DNA of 64,000 nucleotides, taken from assembly GCA_947247005.1 (NCBI GenBank), contig OX365946.1, forward strand, positions 8,440,453-8,504,452, written 5' to 3'. This DNA is from Spisula solida (Eukaryota > Mollusca > Bivalvia > Venerida > Mactridae). The stretch's first letter is position 1. The number at the start of each line of letters is the position of its first letter. Shown here piece by piece: positions 13,421 through 26,201 of this stretch. The position numbers were made by a program, and so were the translations under genes. Under the pieces are notes generated by a model. It was not told the DNA's origin. It saw only the letters and a list, made by a program, of their open reading frames with translations, and made no database searches.

Positions 13421-13920
13421 AAAAGCAGATATTCGTGCACATATAATTTTACAGGTATCATATTTTACAGACTCAATCACTTAAAACATACTTCTTGGGA
13501 ATGTAGTATTTCGTCACGTGGTATTGCTACACTGGGAAAGAAGAAAACGTATTTCTACTGATTACACAATTGTTATAAAATGTATGGGGTTAATTCAGTC
13601 ATTGTTATCACTAGCTATCAAATGTTACGTTCTTTACAAGAAGCAGAGTTGGATAATGAAGTTGATGATATAAAGGGTGTAAAGAAAGTTCGTTCCGATC
13701 ACAAAGTAGGGCGTGTACTTATTTTTACCAAGCGAAATATTACGAAATTTGGAACGAAGGTAAATTAAGGAACTTTGGATTATGTTTGCTTGTATTCCGT
13801 TCTGATTGGCACCGTTTCAATGGAGTTAGAACGCGGAAGTAAGCTTATGTTGTTGTAACGTCGGCTGTCATTTTAAAGATGAGTCGACAAACAGAAATAG
13901 CTGCACAAATTTAACATAGC

Positions 13921-14905
13921 CATACTTAGGAAGTTTAGACATTCATATCGTTAAACAATAGGTTAAAGTTTTCGATTGATAAAAGAAGGGTACTCATATA
14001 ATTGGAGCACAACTATGAATTTGCAGGTACATTGTTTCGATTTTGTCGAAAGTGACGTGACGTAAACATCATGTGAAATGACTGTGTAAAATATAACGGC
14101 AGAAAATTACAGGAACAACTTCTACGAACATCAAAGGGCATTGGTGAAGACATGCCTCATTTTTCAAGTACACAGTTACTAAATAACTTCAAAGGTAAAG
14201 AAACTTCCGAATAGACAGTAACACGTCATTTTGAAAAACAAACGTATATCCTTTCCGCTACCATAGCGTACTTATGCAGACTCGTCGAGATGGCCCTTTC
14301 GGCCTTCCGTAGTTTTCGACCTAAATGCCCAAATTCGGGAATTTTGCTGTCATGAGTACACAGGCATCCAAGACTACAGGATATTACGGGCCCAGGGTCG
14401 TGCACAGGTTTTTGGGCCCGCTAGACCCCTTTAAAGAGGGCTGTGAACGTAGATTTTACAAAACTGAAATTACTGGTCCTATCCGCCATTGCGGTACGAT
14501 TCCCTGTTGAATTGCATTAACATTTAGCGCCAAAACGTTTTTATTTTTCTATAGCAGGAATATAAGGCTAGACAAAGGGGTCCGGAACAATGCCCTAAAG
14601 GGGCCAAAAAGTAGGCCTGTCAAGCTAAAAAAAAAGGGTAACTGTCACATCGTCATTTCCGGTGACCTTTAGTCGAAATATTGACATTTTTTTCTACTTT
14701 CAGTTTAGGGTAGGTGTGTAGCATCCGGATGTATCGAGTTTTTATCAGTGCTGCAAGTCAATAGTGTCTCAGGGACGGGGTATAGGGACCATATGAATTT
14801 CTCATAACCCCCCAAAAAATCGTGGTAGCGGAAAGGATATGGGAAAACAAAAGGCATTATTGACAAATCGAAAACTCTCTTATATAAGGTTAACTATTAG
14901 TTTAG
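13921..14905. other. Copy-1-specific insert block containing a nested element
   Basis: Copy 2 lacks this block (it joins near 28885). The 601-bp element at 14243-14843 sits inside. The outer sequence has facing motifs GTTTTCGATT (about 13968) and AATCGAAAAC (about 14867), each near an AATAG/CTATT, which may be ends of an older host element. That part is tentative. Confidence 0.45.
14243..14843. mobile_element. 601-bp non-autonomous DNA transposon with 8-bp TSD
   Basis: The inverted ends share ATATCCTTTCCGCTACCA exactly, with three further terminal bases that differ (CGT versus CCC). AAAACAAA flanks both sides as a perfect 8-bp direct repeat. Eight-bp target duplications are typical of hAT, and also of P and Merlin elements. 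The TIR does not start with the usual hAT CAG, so I leave the superfamily open. There is no transposase frame; the 61-codon ORF at 14325 is not recognisable. Confidence 0.7.
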
Positions 14906-15848
14906 TTTATTGCAAGTTTAAAACGTACCAAACGATACCGTGAGAGGATAACATAGGTAGTATTGCGAACTTGACGCGGCCACGACGTCATATACGTCTT
15001 CTTCGAAACAAGATAAATAAATTTATTCATTGCGTTTGAAAAAAATATTGACAGTCAACTCAGCTAAAACTGCTACTCATAATGATGTCATGATACCAGA
15101 AGAGTGAAAGCAAAATTTGGTGCAAATGTATGTTTGTTTGTGTATAAAAGCTTTTCAAAAACCGGAACTAACTTCCTTCACACCCTTGACCTGGCTTTTA
15201 TAAATCATATCATTCTAACATATGGGACAGGGAAGGTAGCACTCAACAGAAACAACAGAATAAACGTTTTAATAGAACCGTGTAGTGTAGTGGGATCCTA
15301 ATTGATCAGATTAACTTGAATTAAAAAAGGAAATTCATCCATATAGGCAAAATCTTACAGGGAATCAAAGTGTTTCAAAAATATTATGAATCAAGGAACA
15401 GATGTAGCATACCTTTGAAAATAGAAGTTTAGGCCCTTTAGTCGTTTAAAAAAATAACAATACAATCATTTAAAAGTGCATTTGCATATATATTATATAA
15501 CTTATGCATTTCGCAGTATGGTAACAATCGCTTTATATTAAATACAGCGTATTGTCTTAATAAAAAGTATGCATAAAGTGTTGGTTTGCTAAATATTCTA
15601 ATATCGTTCTCGTTTTACGTTAGTTCATAGCACTATATCGTTATGGGAAAAGGTATACCCTCACCGTACAAAGCGGCATTATTAGTCGAATACTTTAATC
15701 GTATGCTAGCTTATTAGATACGTTTGCGAATTACGAGCTTGTAATTGTGAAGCACAAAAAGAAATAAATACATTACCGTACCATAAACAGAGAAGTAATC
15801 ACAACATAACGAGAAACGCTGCTGGTTTGTGACAGTGTCGGTCCGGAA

Positions 15849-15997
15849 ATGAAATTCAGTTATAGCGTCATTGCCAGGCGAAACGGACGAGAGCCATCAC
15901 ACGAAAAAAACGACTATGTGATTTACTTATATAAATGTCAATTTTCATTGTTCCACAAATGCCTATAAATCGACACAATTCTCATTATCACGCTATG
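15849..15997 (+). pseudogene. Broken counterpart of the exon-like ORF at 29489
   Basis: This aligns with the copy-2 frame at 29489-29628. It opens MKFSYSVIARRNGREPSH, then is altered by small indels (net 9 bases longer) and stops at TAA. The downstream splice-donor-like site is GTATGT here and GTAAGT in copy 2. If the copy-2 frame is a real exon, this one is damaged. Confidence 0.25.
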
Positions 15998-16227
15998 GTA
16001 TGTTGGTAGCAAAGTATGTTAACATAATGTAAATGAATTATATATAATTATTTTTCGTATGCAAAGTATACACCTTACTTGCTTACAAGCGTTAACGCGT
16101 TTATTAATTATACGAAACACAATGACTCGTGCGTATATAGGCGTGTGACAGGGCATCCACTCATAAAACAACACTTCCTGGTCCCACATACAATAAACAC
16201 GCATCGGCACTACAAGAATAGTATGTA

Positions 16228-17243
16228 CAGGGTGTCCCAAAAAAACGGGGACCTAGGCTAAACATTCCAATTTGTTTCTGTTTAATTAATAACTCATTGT
16301 CAATATGACAAAACATTAAGGGATAAATACAGTTCAAAATACCAACATCATAATTGTGATTATTTAGTCCCAGTATTCAGAGTTATCTCCCTTGTTTTCA
16401 ATCACGTGTTACAGTATATTAGCATACAGTGAACAGGGAATTTCAGCGTGTTCATAACAAGTTTTCATGTTGACCGCAAATTACATCTCATGTGTCCCAT
16501 AGTCAAGGATAATGGATCTGCATACACTTGCTGATCACGTATGGCAAACAGATTCACTATAGGGTCCATCTCCGAGCAATATCTAGGCCAATTGCCCTAA
16601 CGTATAAGGTCAAATGTCAGTACTTTTTTGCGAATATATAATAATTTTGCCGTTGATTTGTTGTAATAAGCGGTGGCAGCTTTCTTATAAATGCTGACAC
16701 ACTATATGACTCTGATATATATCGATGAACTTTTGTTTTGGATAAAAGTTCACATTATTACCTTTTGCTTTTTACTAAGCTTTCTTGTTGATTGTTCTTA
16801 ATAATAATAAATGAATCTTTATATTTTGCTTCTTTGGTAATTGTTAATGAATATTTTGAAGGTTGTCTGCTTCCCTTTTATTTAGTAAACTTGCCACTTT
16901 CTCCCCTCTTTCATTACTTCATTGCACAGCTCTTCGATTTTCACAATATGTTCATCACCTCTGTGACTTTAAAACTTTGTTTTCTCAAAATGACCAATCT
17001 GACAACAATGTCTTATCTAATGATGCCATTTTCAAGACAAGTCAGCAAAACAAAACAGGAAATGATGCCGAATTGAAATGATGACGTATCTTCCTGTTTT
17101 AAAGCAAAACCAATTTACAAGGACTTTTTTTAGAATTAGAAATTACTTTTATACACTCTCACAAAACTACAGTCAAATTCATTTATAAATGAAAAAAGTT
17201 ATAAAGGATTTTGGTAGGTCTCCGTTTTTTCTGGGACACCCTG
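16228..17243 (-). mobile_element. Tc1/mariner-superfamily relic, copy 1
   Basis: The element is 1016 bp and flanked by TA on both sides. Its inverted ends begin CAGGGTGTCCCA and continue through an A-run to ACGG(G/A)GACCTA. On the minus strand at about 16512-16603, one frame reads WPRYCSEMDPIVNLFAI followed by QQVYADP. This matches the Tc1-type signature WPxxSPDLNPIENLWxxxKxxV. The catalytic Glu of NPIEN is Val here and the SPD is lost, so the transposase is dead. Stops follow within 50 codons and the element is shorter than a full-length Tc1. The paralogous TA in copy 2 carries a different element. Confidence 0.85.
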
Positions 17244-17975
17244 TATAAGCTTAAACTAGACTCGATTAATCTGCGAAATTGTTAAAGACTTCGGGAAATC
17301 GCATTCCACTGCTCAAGGGCAGCATACGTTCAGTACCGTAAAGGCAAGGAAGGTAAAATAATAATGTTTGAACTGGTCACCTTTTATATAGTCAAACGTT
17401 AAGAATGCAAACAAAATTGATACATGTAAATGTTTGGCCACTTTTATTGGCGCTAATAAGGAACGTATGTACCTATCAACGCAACTGGGAAAGGAGATGG
17501 TTGATAGTAAAGTTCTTTAATGGAATAAGAGCAAGCAAGTTTGAATCAAAGGTATGGTATGTGTAAAGAGAAACATAACAAAGTTAATGTTCGTATTGTA
17601 TGCAAACCCTCTGTGGTACGTCAGCCTTTTTCATCTTAAAGGTATTGTGAGTCAGATCTTAATTTACTCAGATGTGCTGCTGAATGCAACCCTTAAGCAT
17701 CAGTTGATTGGTAGGAAAAAGAGAGTCATTTTCTTCTGAAATCCTCTTTATAAGGGCCGGTTGTTCTATATGCTTGAACATTGATAGTAGATGTGTCCGT
17801 TCAATCTAACAACGTAACACAATCTCAAAACAATACGTTGTCCTAGTTTTAGAGTACTGTAAATGCATTCACAATATTTGTACGTGCGAAATTACACCAA
17901 TTTATATTCAATCCTGATTGCAAATCGATTTGGTAACAATGAAATGCAGGTTATTGACTTGTTTCCCTTCTATTT

Positions 17976-18054
17976 ATTCAGTGTTTGTATTCAATTGCTT
18001 TATCACATTCAACGGTCGTGTAGGAGCTCATTATGTGTCGCAAACAGACGTCTG
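17976..18054 (+). other. Candidate 73-nt exon with conserved splice sites, copy 1
   Basis: A pyrimidine-rich tract ending TTTATTCAG (17981) precedes 73 nt that end at TCTG|GTACGT. Copy 2 has the same 73-nt length, the same acceptor AG and the same GTACGT donor (32872-32944), with only two substitutions inside. The best frame reads CFITFNG-VG-HYVSQTDV, but a second frame is also open, so the product is uncertain. No family is recognised. Confidence 0.3.
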
Positions 18055-19569
18055 GTACGTTCCCACTGATATAATACGCAAACAAGAATAACAGTGACGT
18101 ACTTAGACACTTGTAAGATTGACTGGATAAACTATGCCTGCATATCCTGTATTATAAAATTCAATTATATCATAATATAACCAAACAAAATTCTGGATGA
18201 AATTGTCCCGCTTCACACGAACGCTTGGCGTTTAATTTATAATAAATGAACTAAATCTAAAAGTGAATGAAAACAAAACAAGATAAAACTGACGTAATCA
18301 CAACCAACTATCAAACAAAATCCTTTATAATAATTATGACTACATATGTACATTATAATAACTGTAGCAGACAGACGATCACAAGTCTTGTAAAAAGCAA
18401 TCACATGATGATGTTGTCAGTTGTAGATGGCAGGAGGGCAAGTCAGTTTACTGGCTGCAATTATTTCCATAGCAAACTGCCTTATAGAATGGAAACATAG
18501 TGAACAATAATCATACAATAATGAGACACATTTATCGTAACGTTAGGAACTGATATATCATGAGTGATGTTACAGACGTTTGCCTGGAGTGTATTTATTA
18601 CCCACAGTTTGAAGTGTATGCTCGTATGAAATATCTGACAATACCGGTATGTTTGTTTTAGTCTCTCAGATGTACCAATTAAGCTTCTGTCTGGAAATAC
18701 AAACTCGTGTTATTAACACGTTTGGTAAATATTCGTGAACTGTTTCACCTGAATTAACAATGAATACGAGATATCTCCAAAAAGCAGGTTAATCAAGGTA
18801 TCGTACAAGTAAACGTTTTTTTATATAATATCAAGTTTATGTAATTCCAAATTCCACAACACACATCTTATTTAACATCAGTATTACAACGATACTGACA
18901 ACGACTATCGAGAGATCGACAAAGCTCCCCTATTATTCGAATAAATGAGCTAGTGCTTATACACTATACCAGTGACGAGGTCAGCATATATATTATGCAT
19001 TTGACATTGATGTTACTTAATAAACAATACGATATTGAAAATGAAAGTATCTTCCTATTTCTAAATCAAAATAGTTTTATTTAAACTTGATGAAACATAA
19101 TTATGTGATCCATGTATGGTATCAAGGCACAATGTACTCTCACAATTGTCATATCAGAGACACACTGTTGAAGTAACGCGGCTTCCGGAAATGAACTATA
19201 TTATTAACAAAAATGAGGACATTATCAGGTTTATGCAATTCTATGTAAGATGTTCGTGTTTGCAGGCAATGGTTTAAATAAATTTTGAGACTAAAATGTG
19301 AAAACTATATATTTTACATGAATCTTATCACCTAAGGCGAACGTGCAAGTTTGTTCATATGGATTTTAATTTCCATTTACCCTCAAGTATTCTTATAGAT
19401 ATAAAGGCATGGCGAAGTGCATTGCAGTATGAATGTTTACAAGTGTGAGACAGAGTTACTTCATGTATACATTTAAGAGTGCAAAAAAGTGTAACAGTTA
19501 CTGATAATCTTTGTTGGTGCACATATATATTCGCGACAGTGTGGAAAAGTATGGACATAGGGACAAGAG

Positions 19570-19981
19570 TTATGGCATAGGAGCAATTAATGTCCTGGTG
19601 ACGGTACTGATATTGGTGTTGTTAATAATAATGATGAGAAATATACGAAGAATAAAAATACGTGAGAATGGGGCTGCAAAAAATCTTCAAACGTGATTAA
19701 AATACATTGACGCTCTACCAACAAAAACGTATTATACGCCTATTTACTTCTTCTTTGCACCCATTGTCTGCACTTCCAACCTTGTCATAGCAATAAGAAA
19801 GTACTTAGTTTTCTTGATGGCATCCTTCTTGCTTGCAGCTGCTCTTCTAGGGTGGCTAAATGTGGCAATATATTATACAAATCTTAATTTCATTTATATA
19901 ATTATAATGATATATGTCTTTGTCATTCATTCGTATCAGTCAATATATTCAGCGATATACCGACTGAGTTGTAATTTCTAA
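19570..19981 (+). CDS. Candidate two-exon membrane-protein fragment, copy 1
   Basis: Exon A (about 19570-19661) codes for a hydrophobic helix (INVLVTVLILVLLIIMM) followed by basic RNIRRIKI and ends at AATAC|GTGAGA. A pyrimidine-rich tract ends in TCATAG at 19790. Exon B (19791-19981) reads IRKYLVFLMASFLLAAALLG, a second helix, and then YQSIYSAIYRLS. The 129-nt intron holds an in-frame TGA, so splicing is needed. The joined frame is phase 1 and stays open. The layout (helix, basic loop, helix, helix, short tail) would fit TM5-TM7 of a GPCR-like protein, but no diagnostic motif is present. Relative to copy 2 this copy gains about 11 bases near the end and stops early. The upstream limit of exon A is not fixed, because the two copies differ by one base just before it. 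Confidence 0.4.
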
Positions 19982-20752
19982 ATACAGCAGCCAGTCAATA
20001 AAATGCCCTAGCGCCCTCAATGGTTTGAACTTTGTGTTAACTACGTTTTTTCATTAGAAATCATACAGGTTTCGTAGCTAGCGTATATGCTTTGTTGTCT
20101 GAACACTTTGATGTTTCAGACAGCTTTAGTTGTTCGTATCTATTTACAAGTATGTACCATAAACAACAGAGGAGTAGAGATCCGTGGGTTAGGAAAATAG
20201 ATTACGTTCGTCAGTAAGCCATGTTGTTACCTAAACATGTCTACGTCTGGGTGATAATGATAGATCGTTTGGAATGAAAAGCGCTCCTGTAGGTGCACCT
20301 TTATTGCGTTGGTACTAATAATAGCGCTTTAAGAGCGGCAATGAATGTTCCAGTTTACGTATTTCCCCATGTCAATTGCTTCAAACTTCGTCATCATACT
20401 TTGGAGGCGTAGGGATTAATCAATGTACGACACATGTCACAATATGTCGTAGGCGACTTTTTAAGTGCATTTTTGCGTTCGTTTAACAGGCCACCTACTG
20501 CACACTGTGAGTAGCATGTCGTTTATTACTTAACTGATGACAGTTTATCGTGTTAAAATGGAATAAATCCAGTGTAACGGTCGTAAAGATCTCACTGCAT
20601 GTACAATCTATACTTCTTGCTTTGAAATGTCATTTGTCGATTCTTGTCGTTCAATGCTAGTGCCGTGTAGGATCTTTTGGAGCTGCAGTTTCATGTATGG
20701 TATAGTTTTGATTTGGGCATTGTTTTGTGTGATTGTGGCTTATTTCACTTCT

Positions 20753-20820
20753 GTTTTCTGTGCTCGGCTGCTTCAGTTGAGTGCTGCCTTCCCTGTTATA
20801 GTTTATATTATCTTTTTCAT
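20753..20820 (+). repeat. Dispersed TGCTCGGCTGG repeat, copy b
   Basis: Reads TTTTCTGTGCTCGGCTG, then GTTGAGTGCTGCCTTCCC. It corresponds in position to 35591 in copy 2, so it predates that duplication. It is preceded by a stretch shared with 31290-31390 (TTGGGCATTGT). Confidence 0.7.
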
Positions 20821-22194
20821 TGTTTGTGATAGAAATTGGATATGAGTTTGGTTAGTTATTTATCTATTTATTTATATGACTAAGAGTTAGATGCATCTCA
20901 AACACCATATACGCATGTATCCACTACAACATGTCATATTGCTCGTTATTGGCGTAAAAAGGTGATCTTAAATAAATGACCCATGTCAATGATTTATGTA
21001 TAGTGTTAGGTTACAATGTGTTCTCACAATTGTCACATCGCTAAGCTATATGTTTCTAGATATGAACTATATTATTTAAATATTAAACTTATCTTGGCAT
21101 TTCCCTCGGTCGTATAATTAATGACATAGAGTTTGCCTAGGCGGGCGATAGTGTCAATCTATAGTGAGGCAGTTTCGATGTCAAATAAATATTAAAATCA
21201 GAATTGGTAGTCAGATTCTTGGATATGAACGACAATAAGAATATTTATTGTACGGATTTTTATTTCCTTTACGCTGCTAGTGTTTTTATCGATCAAATAT
21301 AAAAATGTCAAACTTGAAAATATGACGAACGTCTGACAGATTTGTATAACAATGCAATATAAATGTTACCGCAAACGGATGGTAATCTATGTAAGAACAC
21401 ATAAAAATTCGCGACAGAGTGTGAAATTCTCGTCATGAAAACATTGAACATTACATCAAGTTATCACTGTCTAGGTTGTCGTTTTGGTTGTGACAGGAAA
21501 TGTTAAAGGAATCGCTTTCTCCGTCGATGTAAAATGCATAGGTTTGGGGGATATTATATTTTTCACACATCTAATAATCTTCCTGGGTCAAATGTAAAAT
21601 GTTCACAGCAGCTAACCATGAAAGCAAAGCCTCGTATACCAAAATAAAAAAGTGCTGTTATCCCTGTCCGACTTTCTATAATTCTTTTGACAATGATTTG
21701 TAGAAAAGTTGTTTTGGCCTAATGCCATTGTTTACTTTATAACCCAACGTCCGTTAGCAATATGGAGAATGTTTACGTCATGACTTCATTGACGTTGATA
21801 TATGGTCGACATAATATACCGTCATATAACACTTCTTACGTGTACACTACGGATTAAACGTTAGACAAGCAAACATGCATGATACAGAAAATGTAATCCG
21901 ATTTGTTGGCTTCCACTGCACGATTTAGCCAGCAGTTCTGACAGTACGAGTATATTGATATATATGATTAAACTTTTAAAAGAATATATGTTGAATGGTT
22001 GTCCAAACGTCCTTTTATTTCTGACCCCTTCTCTAACACGAAAACTCTGTCACAGTTTAAATAAGGCGACAGTAAGCTGTATTGTTTCATAACATTCTTC
22101 AACTAGTTTTCAATTTGGCAAGTTATTTTGCAACTTAACATGCGTAGTGTAAACCAGTGTTATGCCTTATTTCTAAAGTATAATTGTTATAACA

Positions 22195-22354
22195 TTAAAT
22201 ATATCTTTTAGTGAACATGTATGTAATACTATATATATGTATGTATTTTACGCCTCGTGTCGTATTTGCACTAAATGTTAATCCTCATATTTACATATTG
22301 TGTACTATGTATATTGCATGTATTGAGAGTAATAAAGATATGTTATGTTATGTT
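22195..22354 (+). mobile_element. LINE-like 3' end in a copy-1-specific insert
   Basis: The block 22065-22625 is missing from copy 2. Within it an AATAAA is followed by a tail GATATGTTATGTTATGTT, as in LINE 3' ends that finish in short tandem units. No coding sequence remains. Confidence 0.4.
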
Positions 22355-24378
22355 AATCCATGGCGTTGATATACTGTTCGTTATTTCTTGATAGACGTTT
22401 AGCGTAGAGTACTATCCGGAACATCTTATATACATCAATTAGTGTTGGACAGTCGTTAATCAAATTCAAATATCTTTAGTTAAATAACTATTTTGTAACA
22501 AACGTATCGATTGACCAATTTCAACACTCGTCATTTCATAAAACAAGTATCTTTATTAAAGATATCACATCAATTCAATTCCCTCAATGAATATTAAATA
22601 GCCTTTGTCAATGTATGACCGTATTATAATTTACAAATAACACTTTTAGATCTTTTGGGTTATGTTTCACACATTTATTATGCAAAAGTGATGAATTATA
22701 TTGCTTACTGAACACACTTCAGAGACATCACATTGTTTTAGTCTTGAATCGCATCAGTAAATGTTAAGACACGTTTAGTTTTGCTTCGTTAAGGATCTAT
22801 GAAGTTATGATATTGTGAGAGTAACGTTATTCGATTTATTTTATGTGTAGAGAAAATCCTTTGTAACAAATTATTGATTGTTGAATAAGGCTTTATAACT
22901 GGAATTTAACAGAAAGTAGTGGACTCCACCAATTTGTCACTTAATCATTTTGTAACAGTAGAGTATTCGTGTTAATCATTTAAACAATCCTTCTCACGAT
23001 GTTTGTTTTTTTACTTTTTACTGCATGGAACTATTTGCAGAGTTAGTTTCCTCTTTTAATTGCTACATGTACCAGGTGATATTTGTTTATAGTTGCTCTT
23101 GAACATGGATTTGTATTGTATATACGTTCAGGATTAGAATGTTAAATGTTGAAATATGCTTAAAGATATTATTTAACTATATTCCCCGGGGTTATCTAAA
23201 ATTGCTTTCGTATGTGTGGACAATAATTTCATAGCTAGGAAAAATGTCAAACGTACTTTATTGATACGTTCGCGGCGTAAAAGGTCTATTTCCAGAATAT
23301 GTTGTTCATTTTACCCTAGATGATGATTTGCTATGAAAGAGCCAATGTAGCTCATAGTGAATGATAATCTATATTTGAGCTCACGTACGTGCGACAGTGT
23401 GGGGAAATTATTGTGATGAAACACAAAAGATCCAGGCATTATTTTCCAAGCAGTATTTGAGTATGATACGTACCTAGGGTGACAGAACTGGTTTCTCAGC
23501 CAGTTGTTCATTTCAAAAGATATCAATGATATCATATCATGGAATTGATAACGAGGTTTGAAAGATTCGGAGTACAAAGCTTACATTAACGCCGATGTTT
23601 TGTTATGGACGTTTATTGTCTTAATGTTAAGGCACTCAATGTATCATAATGATAGTTAGAACACTAAAATCTGTACCCGTAATACAGTATCGTCATTATT
23701 TCGAAACTATAGATCTTTATGATGTATAACCTTACAAATTGTATAATCCAATCACACATATATGTTAGCAAGTGAATACACGACTACCATATCTCATTGG
23801 CTTATCTGCGTGCGAGTGATAAAGAAATAAAGCCGTCAGAAATACGTAAATGTAGCGATAATATCTGTGTTGTGATATATGAAACAGGATCATCATGTAT
23901 ATTGTTAATATTTATTGTACGTCATATCACCTCCGTCACATTTTGTTTATCAACTTTAAGTAATTACATGTGACAGAACGACCACCGACAAGGCAGGGAG
24001 TCAGGGACTCGTTGTACGACCATGTTTTATACCGGTACTACTAATGATGTAATACAAAAGTCCCTTATTTGCCGTGCAAGTTTAATTAACGAATCGCCAT
24101 CGTCTTTCATACTTTCATCTGTAATGGGGTGCCGGGGTGAATGTGAAACAATATACTTAAAATTTGGGAAAAAAGTGGACACGTGTACTAAATGAAAATT
24201 AGAATAATATACTGGCCATGTAATAAAACTATTAAATATAGTATTATGTTGTTCTGTGATAAATCTAAACAATGGTGTAGTGAAACCGGTGCGTTTTTTA
24301 TTTACCATTTATCTAAACGTACTACATTTTTGTCCTGCATGAAGTGATTTTAAAAACATCATAATTGAATTAACATAC

Positions 24379-24612
24379 GTGATTTACATTGAATTGTACG
24401 AAATCGCATTACCGACTAACAGCTATCGTTTTATTTTCGTCGTTAATGGTTGTTCTCAGGCGTCTTGGTTTCGAAATATCGCAATAGTTCTCTTAAAACA
24501 CTTCATAAATCTTCGCAAATATATATTTCATTGTATTTTTCAGCGGTGCCTGTATAATTATTGGAAATGTACTATAAGTTGCTATTTTTGTCTCACATTT
24601 CTGGTGTACTAA
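24379..24612 (+). other. 77-codon ORF shared with copy 2, function unknown
   Basis: The frame MIYIELYEIALPTNSYRFIF and what follows, including CIFQRCLYN, is open in both copies (41579-41809, 76 codons) with the same stop position. Differences between the two include many amino-acid changes, so the shared frame may simply reflect recent common ancestry. There is no domain, no splice context and no signal that I can name. Confidence 0.2.
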
Positions 24613-24857
24613 TGATGAGAAATATCTCTTTATGACCGGTATGGGTGCCAACACTCATCAGTAATTGAATAGTTGCTCGTGTCAAATTGTTCGACAGTCA
24701 CGTTTCCCCGTTATACACTAGGGATCTGTTTATCGGGTTTGTTTTGTCTTAAATGTCCAACATTTATTTATTAATCGCGTTTGAATATGGTTTATTATAG
24801 CTAAAGTGATCAAGAAATACTGAACACATTCAGACGACTGATATGTAAACGCTCGGT

Positions 24858-25400
24858 TTGAAAATAATTGTTGAACTATTGGCTAAGTTTCAGCAGACTG
24901 ATCTAATTAATCAAACGCCAACCAAACTCTTATCTTTCGAATAATATAGAATATTATAGTGAACACCACAGAGTGCCCTATGGTATTTCATGAACTAGCT
25001 ATTTAGCCATAGTAATGTATATGGACCAAAGCGAAGCTGGGTTAATACATATAATTTCACTGAGCCTGAAGTAACCTGAAAAATTGCTTATATTATACCG
25101 CACATTCAATTTTGATGAATGTTTTTTTCTAAATGAAAATAGTTAGCTACTGTATGTTCATGATAAGAGATTACACTTATATTCAGGTAAGTAACCACTA
25201 ACTACATACGCGGTCCAAATTGTGATACACTCAATGAGTCCTGGCAGAAACATTGGATTTACTGGAAATAATGGTATGGATTGCCAAGTCTACTTTGAAG
25301 TCATGAAATTGAGTTTAAAGTGATGGTGCATATGTATGTGATGTAGTTAAACTATTTAATCTTAAATTTTGACATTTTTACCTAAATCTGAAAGTGAAAG
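24858..25400. other. Spacer between copies 1 and 2, left part
   Basis: This is unique sequence that begins where homology to 42062 is lost. I see no gene and no repeat in it. Confidence 0.6.
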
Positions 25401-25407
25401 TAGAGTA

Positions 25408-25858
25408 AAATAAATAAAAAAATATACAATATTTATATAGCGCCCTTTTCATGCGAACGCACGTTCAAAGGCACTTTACATTATTTTTTTGTTGCAGCCA
25501 CAAGGGCGCAGGTCAATCCTCTACCGGTGCAGAAACAATATACAACATGATCTGACCAGAGGGACAGACTGAGAAAGGCCTGAAGGGAAAGAGAGACGTT
25601 AGATACAGGCATGTCTGGCGCTGCAGAAGTGCGCCTAGCTCTTATTTAGAATAGACAGTCTGGTTCTTTAATGTGCCCGGTGTATAGCACCGATACACAG
25701 CTTCCTGGCACTTCCAGATTATTTGCAGACCACACGGCCAGATATAGCGGGAAATACTATAAATATTTCAGAAATGTCAGGTTCCGATGCCAGGGATTGA
25801 ACCCACGACCTCTAGATTGACAGCCCAGTGCGTTAGCACTGAGCTAACTCCGCTTATT
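25408..25858 (-). mobile_element. tRNA-derived SINE (minus strand)
   Basis: On the minus strand the element starts at 25853 with GCGGAGTTAGCTCAGTGCTA, which contains an A box. The B box follows in GTGGGTTCAATCCC. The anticodon loop CTGTCAA would give GTC, so a tRNA-Asp-like head is possible. The body follows, and the 3' end carries GGGCGCTATATAAAT and an A/T tail. A TAGAGTA direct repeat flanks it (25401-25407 and 25859-25865). The GCGCTATATAAA end resembles a 3' domain shared by many marine invertebrate SINEs. It would be transcribed by RNA polymerase III and moved by a LINE. It lies wholly in the spacer between copies 1 and 2. Confidence 0.8.
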
Positions 25859-25865
25859 TAGAGTA

Positions 25866-26201
25866 GGGGTAAACCGGTCTAAGATCAATCCGCGCGATAG
25901 CTTAAATATGTTCTCTATCTTTGATGAGCAAAATCTTCCTTAGAAGATACATGACCCGCTTTCTTTATTGTATTATTTTGAAGCTTAAATCTACTTCTTT
26001 AAGATGATATATGTGTGCCAGGTGGCCATAGACTAAAACTTGTTGAAATTTGAAGCCGGTCATTGGCACTTTACATTGAGTTAAAGAACAAATCTATTTG
26101 ATGGTTCATAACCTTAACTAACCTCCTACGTGCATCGTGTGATTGTCGCTAGCGGTTGTGCAATTGTCTCATAGCAGTCATACGATAATGAATGTGGATT
26201 A
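25866..26201. other. Spacer between copies 1 and 2, right part
   Basis: Unique AT-rich sequence up to the start of copy 2. No feature recognised. Confidence 0.6.

Larger units (their letters stand above)
9066..24857 (+). repeat. Segmental duplication, copy 1 (about 15.8 kb)
   Basis: Homology with copy 2 (26202-42062) begins at ATAATACATTCTTCAACTGC and ends at GCTCGGT. The copies run in the same orientation with collinear blocks, separated by a spacer of about 1.3 kb. Copy 1 holds insertions that copy 2 lacks at about 9933-11406, 11606-13420, 13920-14905 and 22065-22625, plus the Tc1/mariner relic at 16228-17243. Aligned blocks look roughly 85-93% identical by eye. The pattern fits an unequal-crossover tandem duplication followed by independent transposon insertions. 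Confidence 0.9.

Noticed and set aside
16019..16240. Minus-strand ORFs shared between 16019-16240 and 29619-29837
   Set aside because: The opposite strand shows equally conserved frames (TEHPLIKQHFLVP-type). With only two recent copies, shared openness is not evidence of coding.
16863..17081. ORFs inside the copy-1 Tc1/mariner element on the plus strand
   Set aside because: The transposase signature is on the minus strand. These frames are incidental.
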